Shown: piece by piece, positions 24,061-31,191 of the stretch
Numbering within the stretch: the first letter of the stretch is position 1
Layout: the number at the start of each line of letters is the position of its first letter
DNA from: Flavobacteriales bacterium UBA1959
GTDB lineage: Bacteria > Bacteroidota > Bacteroidia > Flavobacteriales_D > Sanyastnellaceae
DNA length: 37,077 bases
Direction: 5' to 3'
Assembly (NCBI GenBank): GCA_002336085.1
Contig: DDEH01000119.1
Coordinates: forward strand, 1 to 37,077
Position numbers and translations under genes: made by a program
Notes under the pieces: generated by a model
What the model saw: the letters and a program-made list of their open reading frames with translations, nothing else
Told to the model about the DNA's origin: nothing
Databases searched by the model: none

Positions 24061-24488
24061 AATCCTTTTTAAACCGATTCCTGCTTTGCGCTGTTGTGCC
24101 AATTATTTGCATGCAGTCCCGTTGCAATGAACAGCAACAGTACATTCCCTATGTACCGGTGGATTTCTCCGTCAATGTGAACTTGCCTGCCTACATCAAT
24201 CTTTCCGTTCCCAGCGGACACATCACGGTGAGTGGCGGGTCGCAGGGGATTATTCTGTACCGATTTACTTTGGATCAGTTTGTCGCATTAGACCGGCATG
24301 CTACAGCAGACATTCCCGCGAACTGTCAAGTCGAAGTGTCAGAAGACGGGTTAATTCTGACCGACCCCTGCGGCGATTCAGAGTGGTTGATCATTGATGG
24401 TTCGATCGTTTCGGGCTCAGCGACCTATCCACTTCACCGCTATGGAACACAATGGGATCCCCCTATTTTGCGGGTGTACAATCTCTAA
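24057..24488 (+). CDS. small exported Rieske-like protein with atypical cluster ligands
   Basis: 143 residues with a hydrophobic N-terminus and a possible lipid-attachment Cys at 18 or 23; the lipobox is poor. The rest recalls small Bacteroidota lipoproteins with a Rieske-type fold: LPAYINLSVPSG, GIILYRFTLDQFVALDRHA, then the EDGLILTDPCGDSEWLIIDG core and ATYPLHRY (about 122-129). A true Rieske site needs Cys-x-His and Cys-x-x-His. Here the first site reads R80-H81-A82, and the second has only C105 followed by GDS, so a 2Fe-2S cluster is unlikely. C90 and C105 could form a disulfide. Function unknown. It is coupled to tsaB by an ATGA overlap. Confidence 0.6.
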   Translation: MKSFLNRFLLCAVVPIICMQSRCNEQQQYIPYVPVDFSVNVNLPAYINLSVPSGHITVSGGSQGIILYRFTLDQFVALDRHATADIPANCQVEVSEDGLILTDPCGDSEWLIIDGSIVSGSATYPLHRYGTQWDPPILRVYNL

Positions 24489-24490
24489 AC

Positions 24491-24505
24491 CGAGGCGCGC
24501 CCTCG
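24491..24505. terminator. GC-rich hairpin between convergent genes
   Basis: CGAGG (24491-24495) pairs with CCTCG (24501-24505) over CGCGC in the 32-base gap between the Rieske-like gene and the XrtF-associated gene. A short T-run lies about 20 bases downstream on the plus strand, inside the neighbour's last codons. The stem is short, so this is only a candidate. Confidence 0.3.
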
Positions 24506-24520
24506 CGGCATTAAATCCCA

Positions 24521-25069
24521 TCAATTTTTTGAGCGCATCCGTTCAATGAGCGAGGGCACCAATACGATGAACAGGGATGGAAGGGGTGACTGAAGAAACG
24601 ACATAAACTCATGGGCTACACCATAGCCTGATTTGCCAGGCACCAGCGCAATGAAAACAGCCATGATTGACCCAGCCAATCCATAAATAACGACCAACCA
24701 GGGCCAACGATCAATGTGTCCTGTCGTTTTCAGGAAGAGGCCATCAAGGACGAAAAATGTCAATAAAATCACAACACTAACACCCCACTTCAGTCCGTAC
24801 AATTGCCTCAAGTTCAAACCGTGAAAGACTGACCAAGTCCCTTGAATAATGTAATAATGAATGCGTTGTGGCTGCGGATTATCGTGCCACCAGTCTGACC
24901 TCATTTCTGGCGACATTGCATTGAGGTGAGGATTTTCTTGCAACACCTGCGTATAGTGATTCAACTGGATCTTGGCCTTTTCCTGATAAAATCCGAAGAC
25001 CAACATCAACGATAAAATCAGCAACCACAGGGGACGTTTACGCGGTAAAATGGGCCTCAAAGCACTCAT
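24521..25069 (-). CDS. exosortase F system-associated membrane protein
   Basis: 182 residues. One N-terminal helix (about 13-28) precedes a charged periplasmic segment with SDWWHDNPQPQRIHYYI, followed by three or four further helices. The GYGVAHEFMSFLQSPLP stretch near the end agrees with the family known only as the partner of XrtF in flavobacteria. Its role in sorting is not known. The start overlaps the xrtF stop as ATGA, so the two proteins are made together. The identification depends mostly on this adjacency and on the length and topology matching my memory of the family. Confidence 0.75.
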   Translation of the reverse strand: MSALRPILPRKRPLWLLILSLMLVFGFYQEKAKIQLNHYTQVLQENPHLNAMSPEMRSDWWHDNPQPQRIHYYIIQGTWSVFHGLNLRQLYGLKWGVSVVILLTFFVLDGLFLKTTGHIDRWPWLVVIYGLAGSIMAVFIALVPGKSGYGVAHEFMSFLQSPLPSLFIVLVPSLIERMRSKN

Positions 25070-25665
25070 GAAGCTGCTGAGTTTACAGTGGAAACTCGCT
25101 TAGTCGGCGGCCCCTCACTTGAACCTTGAGCCGCATAGAGGTACCATAGCAGGAAGATAATGCCATAAACAAAAACTGTGAATGTATAATCGTGATTGAA
25201 AGTCATTGCATCTTCTCCAAAGTACAATTGAATCCAGAGAAGGCATATAATTCGAAAAATGTTGGCCGTGTGGATCACGAAAATACCTGCCGGAATGAAC
25301 CAGGTTTTTCTCAACCAATGGCCTGGAAAGGACAAAATGAAGATCGCAAATAAGGCAAATAGCACGACCCCGTCACAGGAGGGTCCAACTGTTACACCTG
25401 CTGCTCCCGCCACCCCAACACGGGTTCGAAACACTCCATCCGCAACTTGAAAATAGGCGTTCACTAGATATCCGAGGGATTCCATAGCCCACTCGGTACT
25501 AATGATTAAATGATGGGTTACAAACTCGTCGAGAAGCGTTGCTGGTTTGAGGCATTCCTCATACATCAGGTGCCATACGATGTAGCCCCCAAAACCAAAC
25601 ACCAAAAAACGGAAAACGTCCGGTTGGGACCGGACGTATTCACTAATTTTCTGGATCCACCGCAT
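25066..25665 (-). CDS. xrtF: exosortase family protein XrtF
   Basis: A 199-residue polytopic transpeptidase-like protein. The three residues expected for exosortase catalysis are in order and in the right settings: C97 in GPSCDGV, R138 in HTANIFRI, and H158 in FNHDYT, each at the edge of a membrane helix. Exosortases cut C-terminal sorting signals of exported proteins. For XrtF I know of no proven target, and none is visible nearby. It follows ahcY by 8 bases, suggesting one transcript headed by a housekeeping gene. Confidence 0.87.
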   Translation of the reverse strand: MRWIQKISEYVRSQPDVFRFLVFGFGGYIVWHLMYEECLKPATLLDEFVTHHLIISTEWAMESLGYLVNAYFQVADGVFRTRVGVAGAAGVTVGPSCDGVVLFALFAIFILSFPGHWLRKTWFIPAGIFVIHTANIFRIICLLWIQLYFGEDAMTFNHDYTFTVFVYGIIFLLWYLYAAQGSSEGPPTKRVSTVNSAAS

Positions 25666-25673
25666 TTAAGAGA

Positions 25674-26993
25674 TCAATAGCGGTACAAATCAGATTTAAA
25701 TGGACCTTCTACGGGTACTCCAATGTAATCGGCTTGCTCAGTCGTGAGCTTTTCGAGCTGCACGTTGATTTTATCCAAGTGCAAGCGGGCCACCTCCTCG
25801 TCCAAGTGCTTTGGTAGGGTAATCACCTCGTTGCTGTATGCATCGTTATTGTTCCATAACTCCAACTGGGCCAAGACCTGGTTTGTGAAAGAGTTAGACA
25901 TCACGAAACTTGGATGTCCTGTCGCACATCCCAAATTCACCAATCGGCCTTCAGCCAATACAATGATGTCATTGCCGTTCACGTTGTATAGATCTACCTG
26001 CGCTTTGATCGTGTCCTTGGTGTGGCCATGGTTTTCATTGAGCCAAGCCATATCAATCTCGTTATCAAAGTGACCGATGTTACACACGATCGCTTTGTCC
26101 TTCATTGCTTCGAAATGCTCTCCAGCGATGATGTCCTTATTTCCGGTCGCCGTAACAATGATGTCACACTCGATGACAGCATCTGCCATGCGCTTCACTT
26201 CGTAACCGTCCATGGCCGCTTGCAATGCACAAATGGGATCTATTTCAGTCACCATCACACGGCAACCCGCGTTTCGTAATGACTCAGCAGTACCCTTGCC
26301 AACATCTCCGTAACCCGCAACCACAGCAACCTTGCCCGCCATCATAACATCCGTAGCGCGACGAATCGCATCAACCGCTGATTCACGGCAGCCATACTTG
26401 TTGTCGAACTTTGATTTCGTTACAGAATCGTTTACGTTAATCGCAGGCATTGGCAATGTGCCATTCTTCATACGATCATACAAACGCAATACGCCTGTGG
26501 TCGTCTCCTCTGACAATCCCTTGACGCCATCCGACAACTCAGGAAATTGATCAAATACCATGTTTGTCAAATCGCCGCCGTCGTCCAGGATCAAGTTCAA
26601 TGGTTGACGATCCGCCCCAAAGAAAAGAGTCTGGCGAATGCACCACTCTGACTCCTCTTCCGTCATGCCCTTCCAAGCATACACCGGAATGCCCGCCGCT
26701 GCCATTGCTGCTGCCGCATGGTCCTGTGTAGAAAATATATTGCAAGAAGACCAAGTGACATCGGCCCCAAGTTCCACAAGCGTTTCAATCAAAACGGCCG
26801 TTTGAATCGTCATGTGAAGGCATCCCGCAATACGCGCACCTTTTAAAGGTTTTTGCGCGCCGTGGTTCGTCCGCAACGTCATCAAACCCGGCATTTCTGC
26901 TTCGGCGAGGCGAATTTCTTTTCTTCCCCATTCAGCCAAGCTGATGTCCTTTACTTTGTAGGGCAAATACTCCTTAGTCATTGTTGTGCTCAT
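25674..26993 (-). CDS. ahcY: S-adenosylhomocysteine hydrolase (adenosylhomocysteinase)
   Basis: 439 residues. It splits S-adenosylhomocysteine to adenosine and homocysteine in the methyl cycle, with tightly bound NAD. Seen are WSSCNIFSTQDHAAAA (substrate site), NDSVTKSKFDNKYGCRES with the catalytic Lys/Asp residues and the NAD-contacting Asn, VVAGYGDVGKG (Rossmann loop), CNIGHFDNEID, and a C-terminal KSDLYRY tail that reaches the neighbouring subunit's NAD. The start is the ATG at 26993 (MSTTMTKEY), with a -7 box 19 bases before it; the longer frame to 27047 runs through that promoter. xrtF follows directly. Confidence 0.98.
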   Translation of the reverse strand: MSTTMTKEYLPYKVKDISLAEWGRKEIRLAEAEMPGLMTLRTNHGAQKPLKGARIAGCLHMTIQTAVLIETLVELGADVTWSSCNIFSTQDHAAAAMAAAGIPVYAWKGMTEEESEWCIRQTLFFGADRQPLNLILDDGGDLTNMVFDQFPELSDGVKGLSEETTTGVLRLYDRMKNGTLPMPAINVNDSVTKSKFDNKYGCRESAVDAIRRATDVMMAGKVAVVAGYGDVGKGTAESLRNAGCRVMVTEIDPICALQAAMDGYEVKRMADAVIECDIIVTATGNKDIIAGEHFEAMKDKAIVCNIGHFDNEIDMAWLNENHGHTKDTIKAQVDLYNVNGNDIIVLAEGRLVNLGCATGHPSFVMSNSFTNQVLAQLELWNNNDAYSNEVITLPKHLDEEVARLHLDKINVQLEKLTTEQADYIGVPVEGPFKSDLYRY

Positions 26994-27012
26994 AATACTC
27001 TGATTTCGAGTG

Positions 27013-27020
27013 CAAAAATA
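27013..27020 (-). promoter_or_regulatory. candidate -7 element for ahcY-xrtF
   Basis: The minus strand reads TATTTTTG, an exact TAnnTTTG match, 19 bases before the ahcY ATG. The sequence CCTG at the -33 position is a poor match to TTTG. It rules out the longer ahcY frame. Confidence 0.5.
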
Positions 27021-27081
27021 CTCAATAAACCACAAAGCGCAGGCCATTTAATCCTTGTTCACGTCCATCAAAGCACCTCCA

Positions 27082-27747
27082 ATGCCCAAAACCCACATTT
27101 TAGTTCATTCCTCTTCGCCCAAAGTAATCATTGCAGAGGTCTCTGTGTCCAATACCGAGTTGAACATATGGGCACGAAAGCAAGTGCGGTTTCCCGAGCG
27201 AGACGTCCCATCGCATTCATCCCAAAAGCAGCGTGAGCATTATGCGGTGAACAATGCTATGCTCCATTTCGACGCTCCATGGTCACTAGCCAAAATCACC
27301 CACGATGCAAACGGAAAACCCAAACTCTCTGACAATACGTCTGCAATAAGCATCTCGCATCATTCGAAAGGGGATATATGCTGGGTGGTTATTTGCATAG
27401 GACCTGATTTTGTTGGCTGCGACATTGAACACACCCGTGAACAATTGCATTCCATCTCAAAACGTTTTCTGAACGAGCGAGAACAAAATGATTTTAAAAC
27501 CACTCCTTTGCTCTGCTGTGCTTGGGGCATCAAAGAAAGCATGTTCAAATCCATTGGAAGCGATGTAGACTTTCGGGCTGACTTGGAAGTTGACCCGTTT
27601 AGCATCCCACAAACAAAATCATTTGATGTCACAGGAAAGGTGAGAGGCCAAGCATCACATTGGCGCATCTGGAAAATCAATCCAACAAATGAGGGAAATC
27701 AGCCTATTTACGAGATGTATGCGGTCGCAGGACCTATCATAGACTGA
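27082..27747 (+). CDS. 4'-phosphopantetheinyl transferase superfamily protein
   Basis: A 221-residue Sfp-type enzyme that moves the phosphopantetheine arm of CoA onto carrier proteins. SISHHSKG (90-97) contacts CoA; GCDIEHTRE (112-120) holds the Mg ligands D114 and E116; FLNEREQNDF follows; and W148 with K151-E152 and K156 in CAWGIKESMFKSIG is the classic WxxKEA-like motif, here with Ser for Ala. Whether it serves fatty acid ACP or a secondary pathway cannot be told. The ATG at 27082 (MPKTHILVH) is chosen over an upstream in-frame codon at 27055. It is divergent from ahcY, a pairing I recall from other flavobacteria. Confidence 0.9.
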   Translation: MPKTHILVHSSSPKVIIAEVSVSNTELNIWARKQVRFPERDVPSHSSQKQREHYAVNNAMLHFDAPWSLAKITHDANGKPKLSDNTSAISISHHSKGDICWVVICIGPDFVGCDIEHTREQLHSISKRFLNEREQNDFKTTPLLCCAWGIKESMFKSIGSDVDFRADLEVDPFSIPQTKSFDVTGKVRGQASHWRIWKINPTNEGNQPIYEMYAVAGPIID

Positions 27748-27784
27748 ATTTATTTTATTTGCAGCCGCAAAAAATTGGGGCATA

Positions 27785-27812
27785 AAAAAAGGAGCTCGTA
27801 GGCTCCTTTTTT
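27785..27812. terminator. bidirectional intrinsic terminator
   Basis: AAAAAAGGAGC (27785-27795) pairs fully with GCTCCTTTTTT (27802-27812) over the loop TCGTAG. The A-run and T-run make it work on both strands. It lies between the phosphopantetheinyl transferase gene (plus) and rpmH (minus), 37 bases past the first stop and 33 past the second. Confidence 0.9.
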
Positions 27813-27845
27813 CTATTCGTTTGACCGCAGTGCGGCCGGATATAC

Positions 27846-28013
27846 TTATCGTTCAATGCCTTTGTGACGTCGTTCAGAACTGACAGAAAGCTTCTTTCGG
27901 CCTTTTTGACGACGTGAGCTCAAAACATTTCGTCCATTCGCTGTGGACATGCGCTTGCGGAAACCATGCTTGTTTCTGCGCTTGCGTACTGAGGGTTGGA
28001 AAGTCCTTTTCAT
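27846..28013 (-). CDS. rpmH: 50S ribosomal protein L34
   Basis: 55 very basic residues starting MKRTFQPSVRKRRNKHGFRK, then RMSTANGRNVLSSRRQKGR, the L34 consensus, with a short C-terminal extension usual in Bacteroidota. L34 binds 23S rRNA. The frame runs 20 codons further upstream, but the L34 start is unmistakable. It stands alone here, with its own strong promoter and terminator. dnaA and rnpA are not adjacent. Confidence 0.97.
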   Translation of the reverse strand: MKRTFQPSVRKRRNKHGFRKRMSTANGRNVLSSRRQKGRKKLSVSSERRHKGIER

Positions 28014-28070
28014 ATCTCTTCGTTGTAACGGAAGGTTAATTGATCGCCTTCCACCCCAAAATAGGGAGTG

Positions 28071-28101
28071 CAAAGATAGTCACAGATTTCGTGCGTCCAA
28101 A
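28071..28101 (-). promoter_or_regulatory. Bacteroidota sigma-70-type promoter of rpmH
   Basis: On the minus strand TTTG (28098-28101) and TATCTTTG (28071-28078) are separated by 19 bases, an ideal fit to TTTG-N19-TAnnTTTG. Transcription would begin near 28066, leaving a leader of about 50 nt before the rpmH ATG. This is the clearest promoter in the window. Confidence 0.85.
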
Positions 28102-28209
28102 CCCCTGAAGGTGAAAGATGCGGGTTTTTACGTTTCAATGCACCTTTGGGCGCTTATTTTCGCGCCTGCAACACCGAGCTTCATTCCCGGTTTACTAAAA
28201 TAACTCAGC

Positions 28210-30045
28210 ATGCGCAAAGAAGAATCAGAAATCCGCTCGTTCCGATGGAAAAATTGGAAAACGATCCTGCGCATGGGCGGTTATTTGAAACCCCATGCCT
28301 GGGGCTATGCAATTGGCGTCATCATCATTAGCATAAGCAGTCTGCTGACTCTCATGGTGACTCGACTTTGGGGACAACTTGGAGGAGTCGGGACCGCCTC
28401 AAGTATGAAGGCAGAATCCGCGATGGAAGCTACTGATTCTTCCATATCATTCTTGCCCTTTGATCTCAATAGTCTATCCGAGGTTGGTTGGTTAATTCTT
28501 TTGGTCTTGGTCATTCAAGCGGCCCTGAGTTTCGCACGCGTTGTCCTTTTCGCAAAGATGACAGAAGACATGATGCTCGCAATGCGAAAAGATGCATTTG
28601 AAGCCATTCTCAGTATGCCAATGAGATTCTTTGACACTCGGCGTGTAGGCGACCTCAACAGCCGAATCTCTGCAGATATCACATCCATCCAGGACGTTTT
28701 CACCACCACACTGTCTGAGTTACTGCGGCAGCTCATCATCATCGTTGGCGGAATATTAGCCCTGCTCTACTTCTCCGTTAAATTGACGCTTTTGATGCTA
28801 GCCACACTGCCTGTGATGATTATCGCAGCAATTTTATTCGGGCGTTTCATACGAAAGTTGTCCAAGCGCACCCAAGATCAAGTCGCTGACTCCAATACCG
28901 TTGTTCAAGAGACCCTCACGGGGATCACAAGTGTCAAGAGCTTTGCGAATGAAGCTTGGGAATTGCTACGCTATGGAAAGAGCATCCTTGAAATCCGAAC
29001 ATTGGCCATGAAAGGCGCTATCTGGCGTGGAGCCTTTGCATCATTCATCATCCTATTTATTTTTGGAGCCATAACCCTTGTAATCTTTAAAGGAGCGGAG
29101 TTGATGACCACCGGTGGTCTGGCAAGTGAACATTTTTTCACCTTCTTATTAATGACTGGCCTCGTAGCCGGATCAATTGGTGGCATTGCAGCTCTCTTTT
29201 CAGACTTACAACGTGGATTAGGCGCCATAGAATCATTGATGGAATTGATGGACGAGCCACAGGAAAATGTTGAGACGACTGAACACAACTTTCAACCTCC
29301 CGTAAAGCTCAGAGGAGATATCGTCTTCAGCAGTGTTAATTTTCATTACCCCAACCGGGAAGATGTGACGGTCCTCAAAGACATCAATTTAAAAATCGCA
29401 CCCGGAGAACGTGTCGCGCTCGTCGGGGCTTCAGGTGCCGGTAAATCCACCATCGCTTCACTTCTCCTTCGTTTCCACGATCCCGTCAGCGGCGAGGTGA
29501 GCATCGACGGCAAAGCACTGAGGACTTATCCGTTATCTAGCATGCGAAAAAGGATGGCATATGTTCCCCAGGAGGTTATTTTATTTGGAGGTGACATCCG
29601 AACCAATATTGCTTACGGTAGATTTGAGGCAACCCAGTCTGAAATAGAAAACGCCGCGAGGAAAGCGAATGCTTTCGACTTCATAATGTCCTTTCCGGAA
29701 GGGTTTGAGACTTTGGTCGGAGAACGCGGCATTCAATTGTCAGGTGGTCAGCGCCAACGCATTGCGATTGCCCGTGCTATTCTGCGAGATCCCGACCTCT
29801 TAATATTGGACGAGGCCACCAGTGCTCTGGATGCTTCAAGTGAAAAAGAAGTGCAAATGGCGTTGGACACCCTCATGAAAGGGAGGAGCAGCTTGATCAT
29901 TGCACACCGACTGAGCACCATCAAAAACGCAGATAAAATTGCCGTTATCTCCAATGGATGCATCGTCGAAATGGGGCAACACGACGAATTGCTGTCGAAC
30001 AAAGGCCACTACCACGCTCTGGTGAAAAATCAAGAAGTGGGGTAA
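28210..30045 (+). CDS. MsbA-type ABC exporter (fused membrane and ATPase domains)
   Basis: A 611-residue half-transporter that would work as a homodimer in the inner membrane. Six helices occupy about residues 25-340; the first periplasmic loop is fairly long (about 56-90). The ATPase domain has Walker A GASGAGKST at about 406-414, LSGGQRQRIAIARA from about 510, Walker B LLILDEATSALD at about 531-542, and the IAHRLST switch. Sequence alone cannot separate lipid A flipping (MsbA) from multidrug or peptide export. It is a lone gene, with rpmH divergent upstream and gmd 52 bases downstream. Confidence 0.93.
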   Translation: MRKEESEIRSFRWKNWKTILRMGGYLKPHAWGYAIGVIIISISSLLTLMVTRLWGQLGGVGTASSMKAESAMEATDSSISFLPFDLNSLSEVGWLILLVLVIQAALSFARVVLFAKMTEDMMLAMRKDAFEAILSMPMRFFDTRRVGDLNSRISADITSIQDVFTTTLSELLRQLIIIVGGILALLYFSVKLTLLMLATLPVMIIAAILFGRFIRKLSKRTQDQVADSNTVVQETLTGITSVKSFANEAWELLRYGKSILEIRTLAMKGAIWRGAFASFIILFIFGAITLVIFKGAELMTTGGLASEHFFTFLLMTGLVAGSIGGIAALFSDLQRGLGAIESLMELMDEPQENVETTEHNFQPPVKLRGDIVFSSVNFHYPNREDVTVLKDINLKIAPGERVALVGASGAGKSTIASLLLRFHDPVSGEVSIDGKALRTYPLSSMRKRMAYVPQEVILFGGDIRTNIAYGRFEATQSEIENAARKANAFDFIMSFPEGFETLVGERGIQLSGGQRQRIAIARAILRDPDLLILDEATSALDASSEKEVQMALDTLMKGRSSLIIAHRLSTIKNADKIAVISNGCIVEMGQHDELLSNKGHYHALVKNQEVG

Positions 30046-30097
30046 ACTTGACGGTTTGGAGGTTTGGTCGTAATTTTTCAGATGTAAATACCACACT

Positions 30098-31183
30098 ATG
30101 AAGAAGGCATTGGTCACCGGAATTACAGGACAGGACGGGGCATATTTGACCGAACTGCTGTTGGACAAAGGGTACGAAGTGCATGGTATTAAACGACGGT
30201 CATCGTTATTGAATACCGGTCGCATTGATCACTTATACCAAGATCCGCACGAATCCAACCTGCGGTTAAAATTGCATTACGGCGACTTAACGGACTCCAC
30301 CAATCTCATCCGGATCATTCAAGAGGTGAAGCCCGATGAGATTTATAACTTGGCCGCAATGAGCCACGTAAAGGTCAGCTTTGACGCACCAGAATACACG
30401 GCGAATACAGACGGAATCGGCACGTTACGTATCCTAGAAGCCATGCGCATTTTGGGCATTGAAAAGGAGTGTCGCTTCTACCAAGCTTCTACCTCAGAAC
30501 TGTACGGTTTGGTCCAAGAAACACCGCAAAACGAAACCACTCCGTTCTATCCCCGGAGCCCTTACGGCGTCGCTAAATTATATGCCTATTGGATCGTCAG
30601 AAACTACCGTGAATCCTATGGTTTGCATGCATCAAACGGCATACTTTTCAACCACGAAAGTCCACTACGTGGCGAGACCTTTGTGACGCGAAAAATCACC
30701 CGTGCCGTTGCACAAATTCATTTGGGACTTCTCGATCAGATGTACTTAGGTAACCTCGATGCAAAGCGAGATTGGGGACACGCCAAAGACTACGTGGAGG
30801 GCATGTGGCGCATGCTCCAGCAAAACGAACCGGATGATTACGTTTTGGCAACAGGACGCTCAGAGACTATCCGTGAATTTGTAAACATGTCTTTTGCGGA
30901 AGTGGACATCAAACTGGAGTGGCGCGGCGAAGGCGCGGACGAACAGGGAATCTGTGCCGAAACTGGTAATATTTTGGTCAGCGTGGATCCAAGATATTTT
31001 AGACCGACTGAAGTACAGTTGCTGGTTGGCGATGCATCAAAAGCCAAACGTATTTTGGACTGGGAGCCTCATTACACTTTGGAAGCCCTCTGCAGTGAAA
31101 TGGTCAAAAGTGACGTCGAATTGTTTCGACGGGACAAGCTGCTCAACGACAGCGGACACCAGGTATTCAAGCAATACGAGTGA
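30098..31183 (+). CDS. gmd: GDP-mannose 4,6-dehydratase
   Basis: A 361-residue extended SDR enzyme giving GDP-4-keto-6-deoxymannose, the precursor of GDP-fucose and related sugars. GITGQDGAYL (8-17) is the NADP-binding loop specific to Gmd. STSELYG (131-137) holds catalytic Thr and Glu, and Y156 with K160 in YGVAK completes the site. NHESPLRGETFVTRKI and the AKDYVEGMW stretch are also typical. The next enzyme, Fcl, is encoded about 20 kb upstream on the same strand. The downstream neighbour is a convergent glycosyltransferase, only 8 bases between stops. Confidence 0.97.
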   Translation: MKKALVTGITGQDGAYLTELLLDKGYEVHGIKRRSSLLNTGRIDHLYQDPHESNLRLKLHYGDLTDSTNLIRIIQEVKPDEIYNLAAMSHVKVSFDAPEYTANTDGIGTLRILEAMRILGIEKECRFYQASTSELYGLVQETPQNETTPFYPRSPYGVAKLYAYWIVRNYRESYGLHASNGILFNHESPLRGETFVTRKITRAVAQIHLGLLDQMYLGNLDAKRDWGHAKDYVEGMWRMLQQNEPDDYVLATGRSETIREFVNMSFAEVDIKLEWRGEGADEQGICAETGNILVSVDPRYFRPTEVQLLVGDASKAKRILDWEPHYTLEALCSEMVKSDVELFRRDKLLNDSGHQVFKQYE

Positions 31184-31191
31184 AGCAAGTT

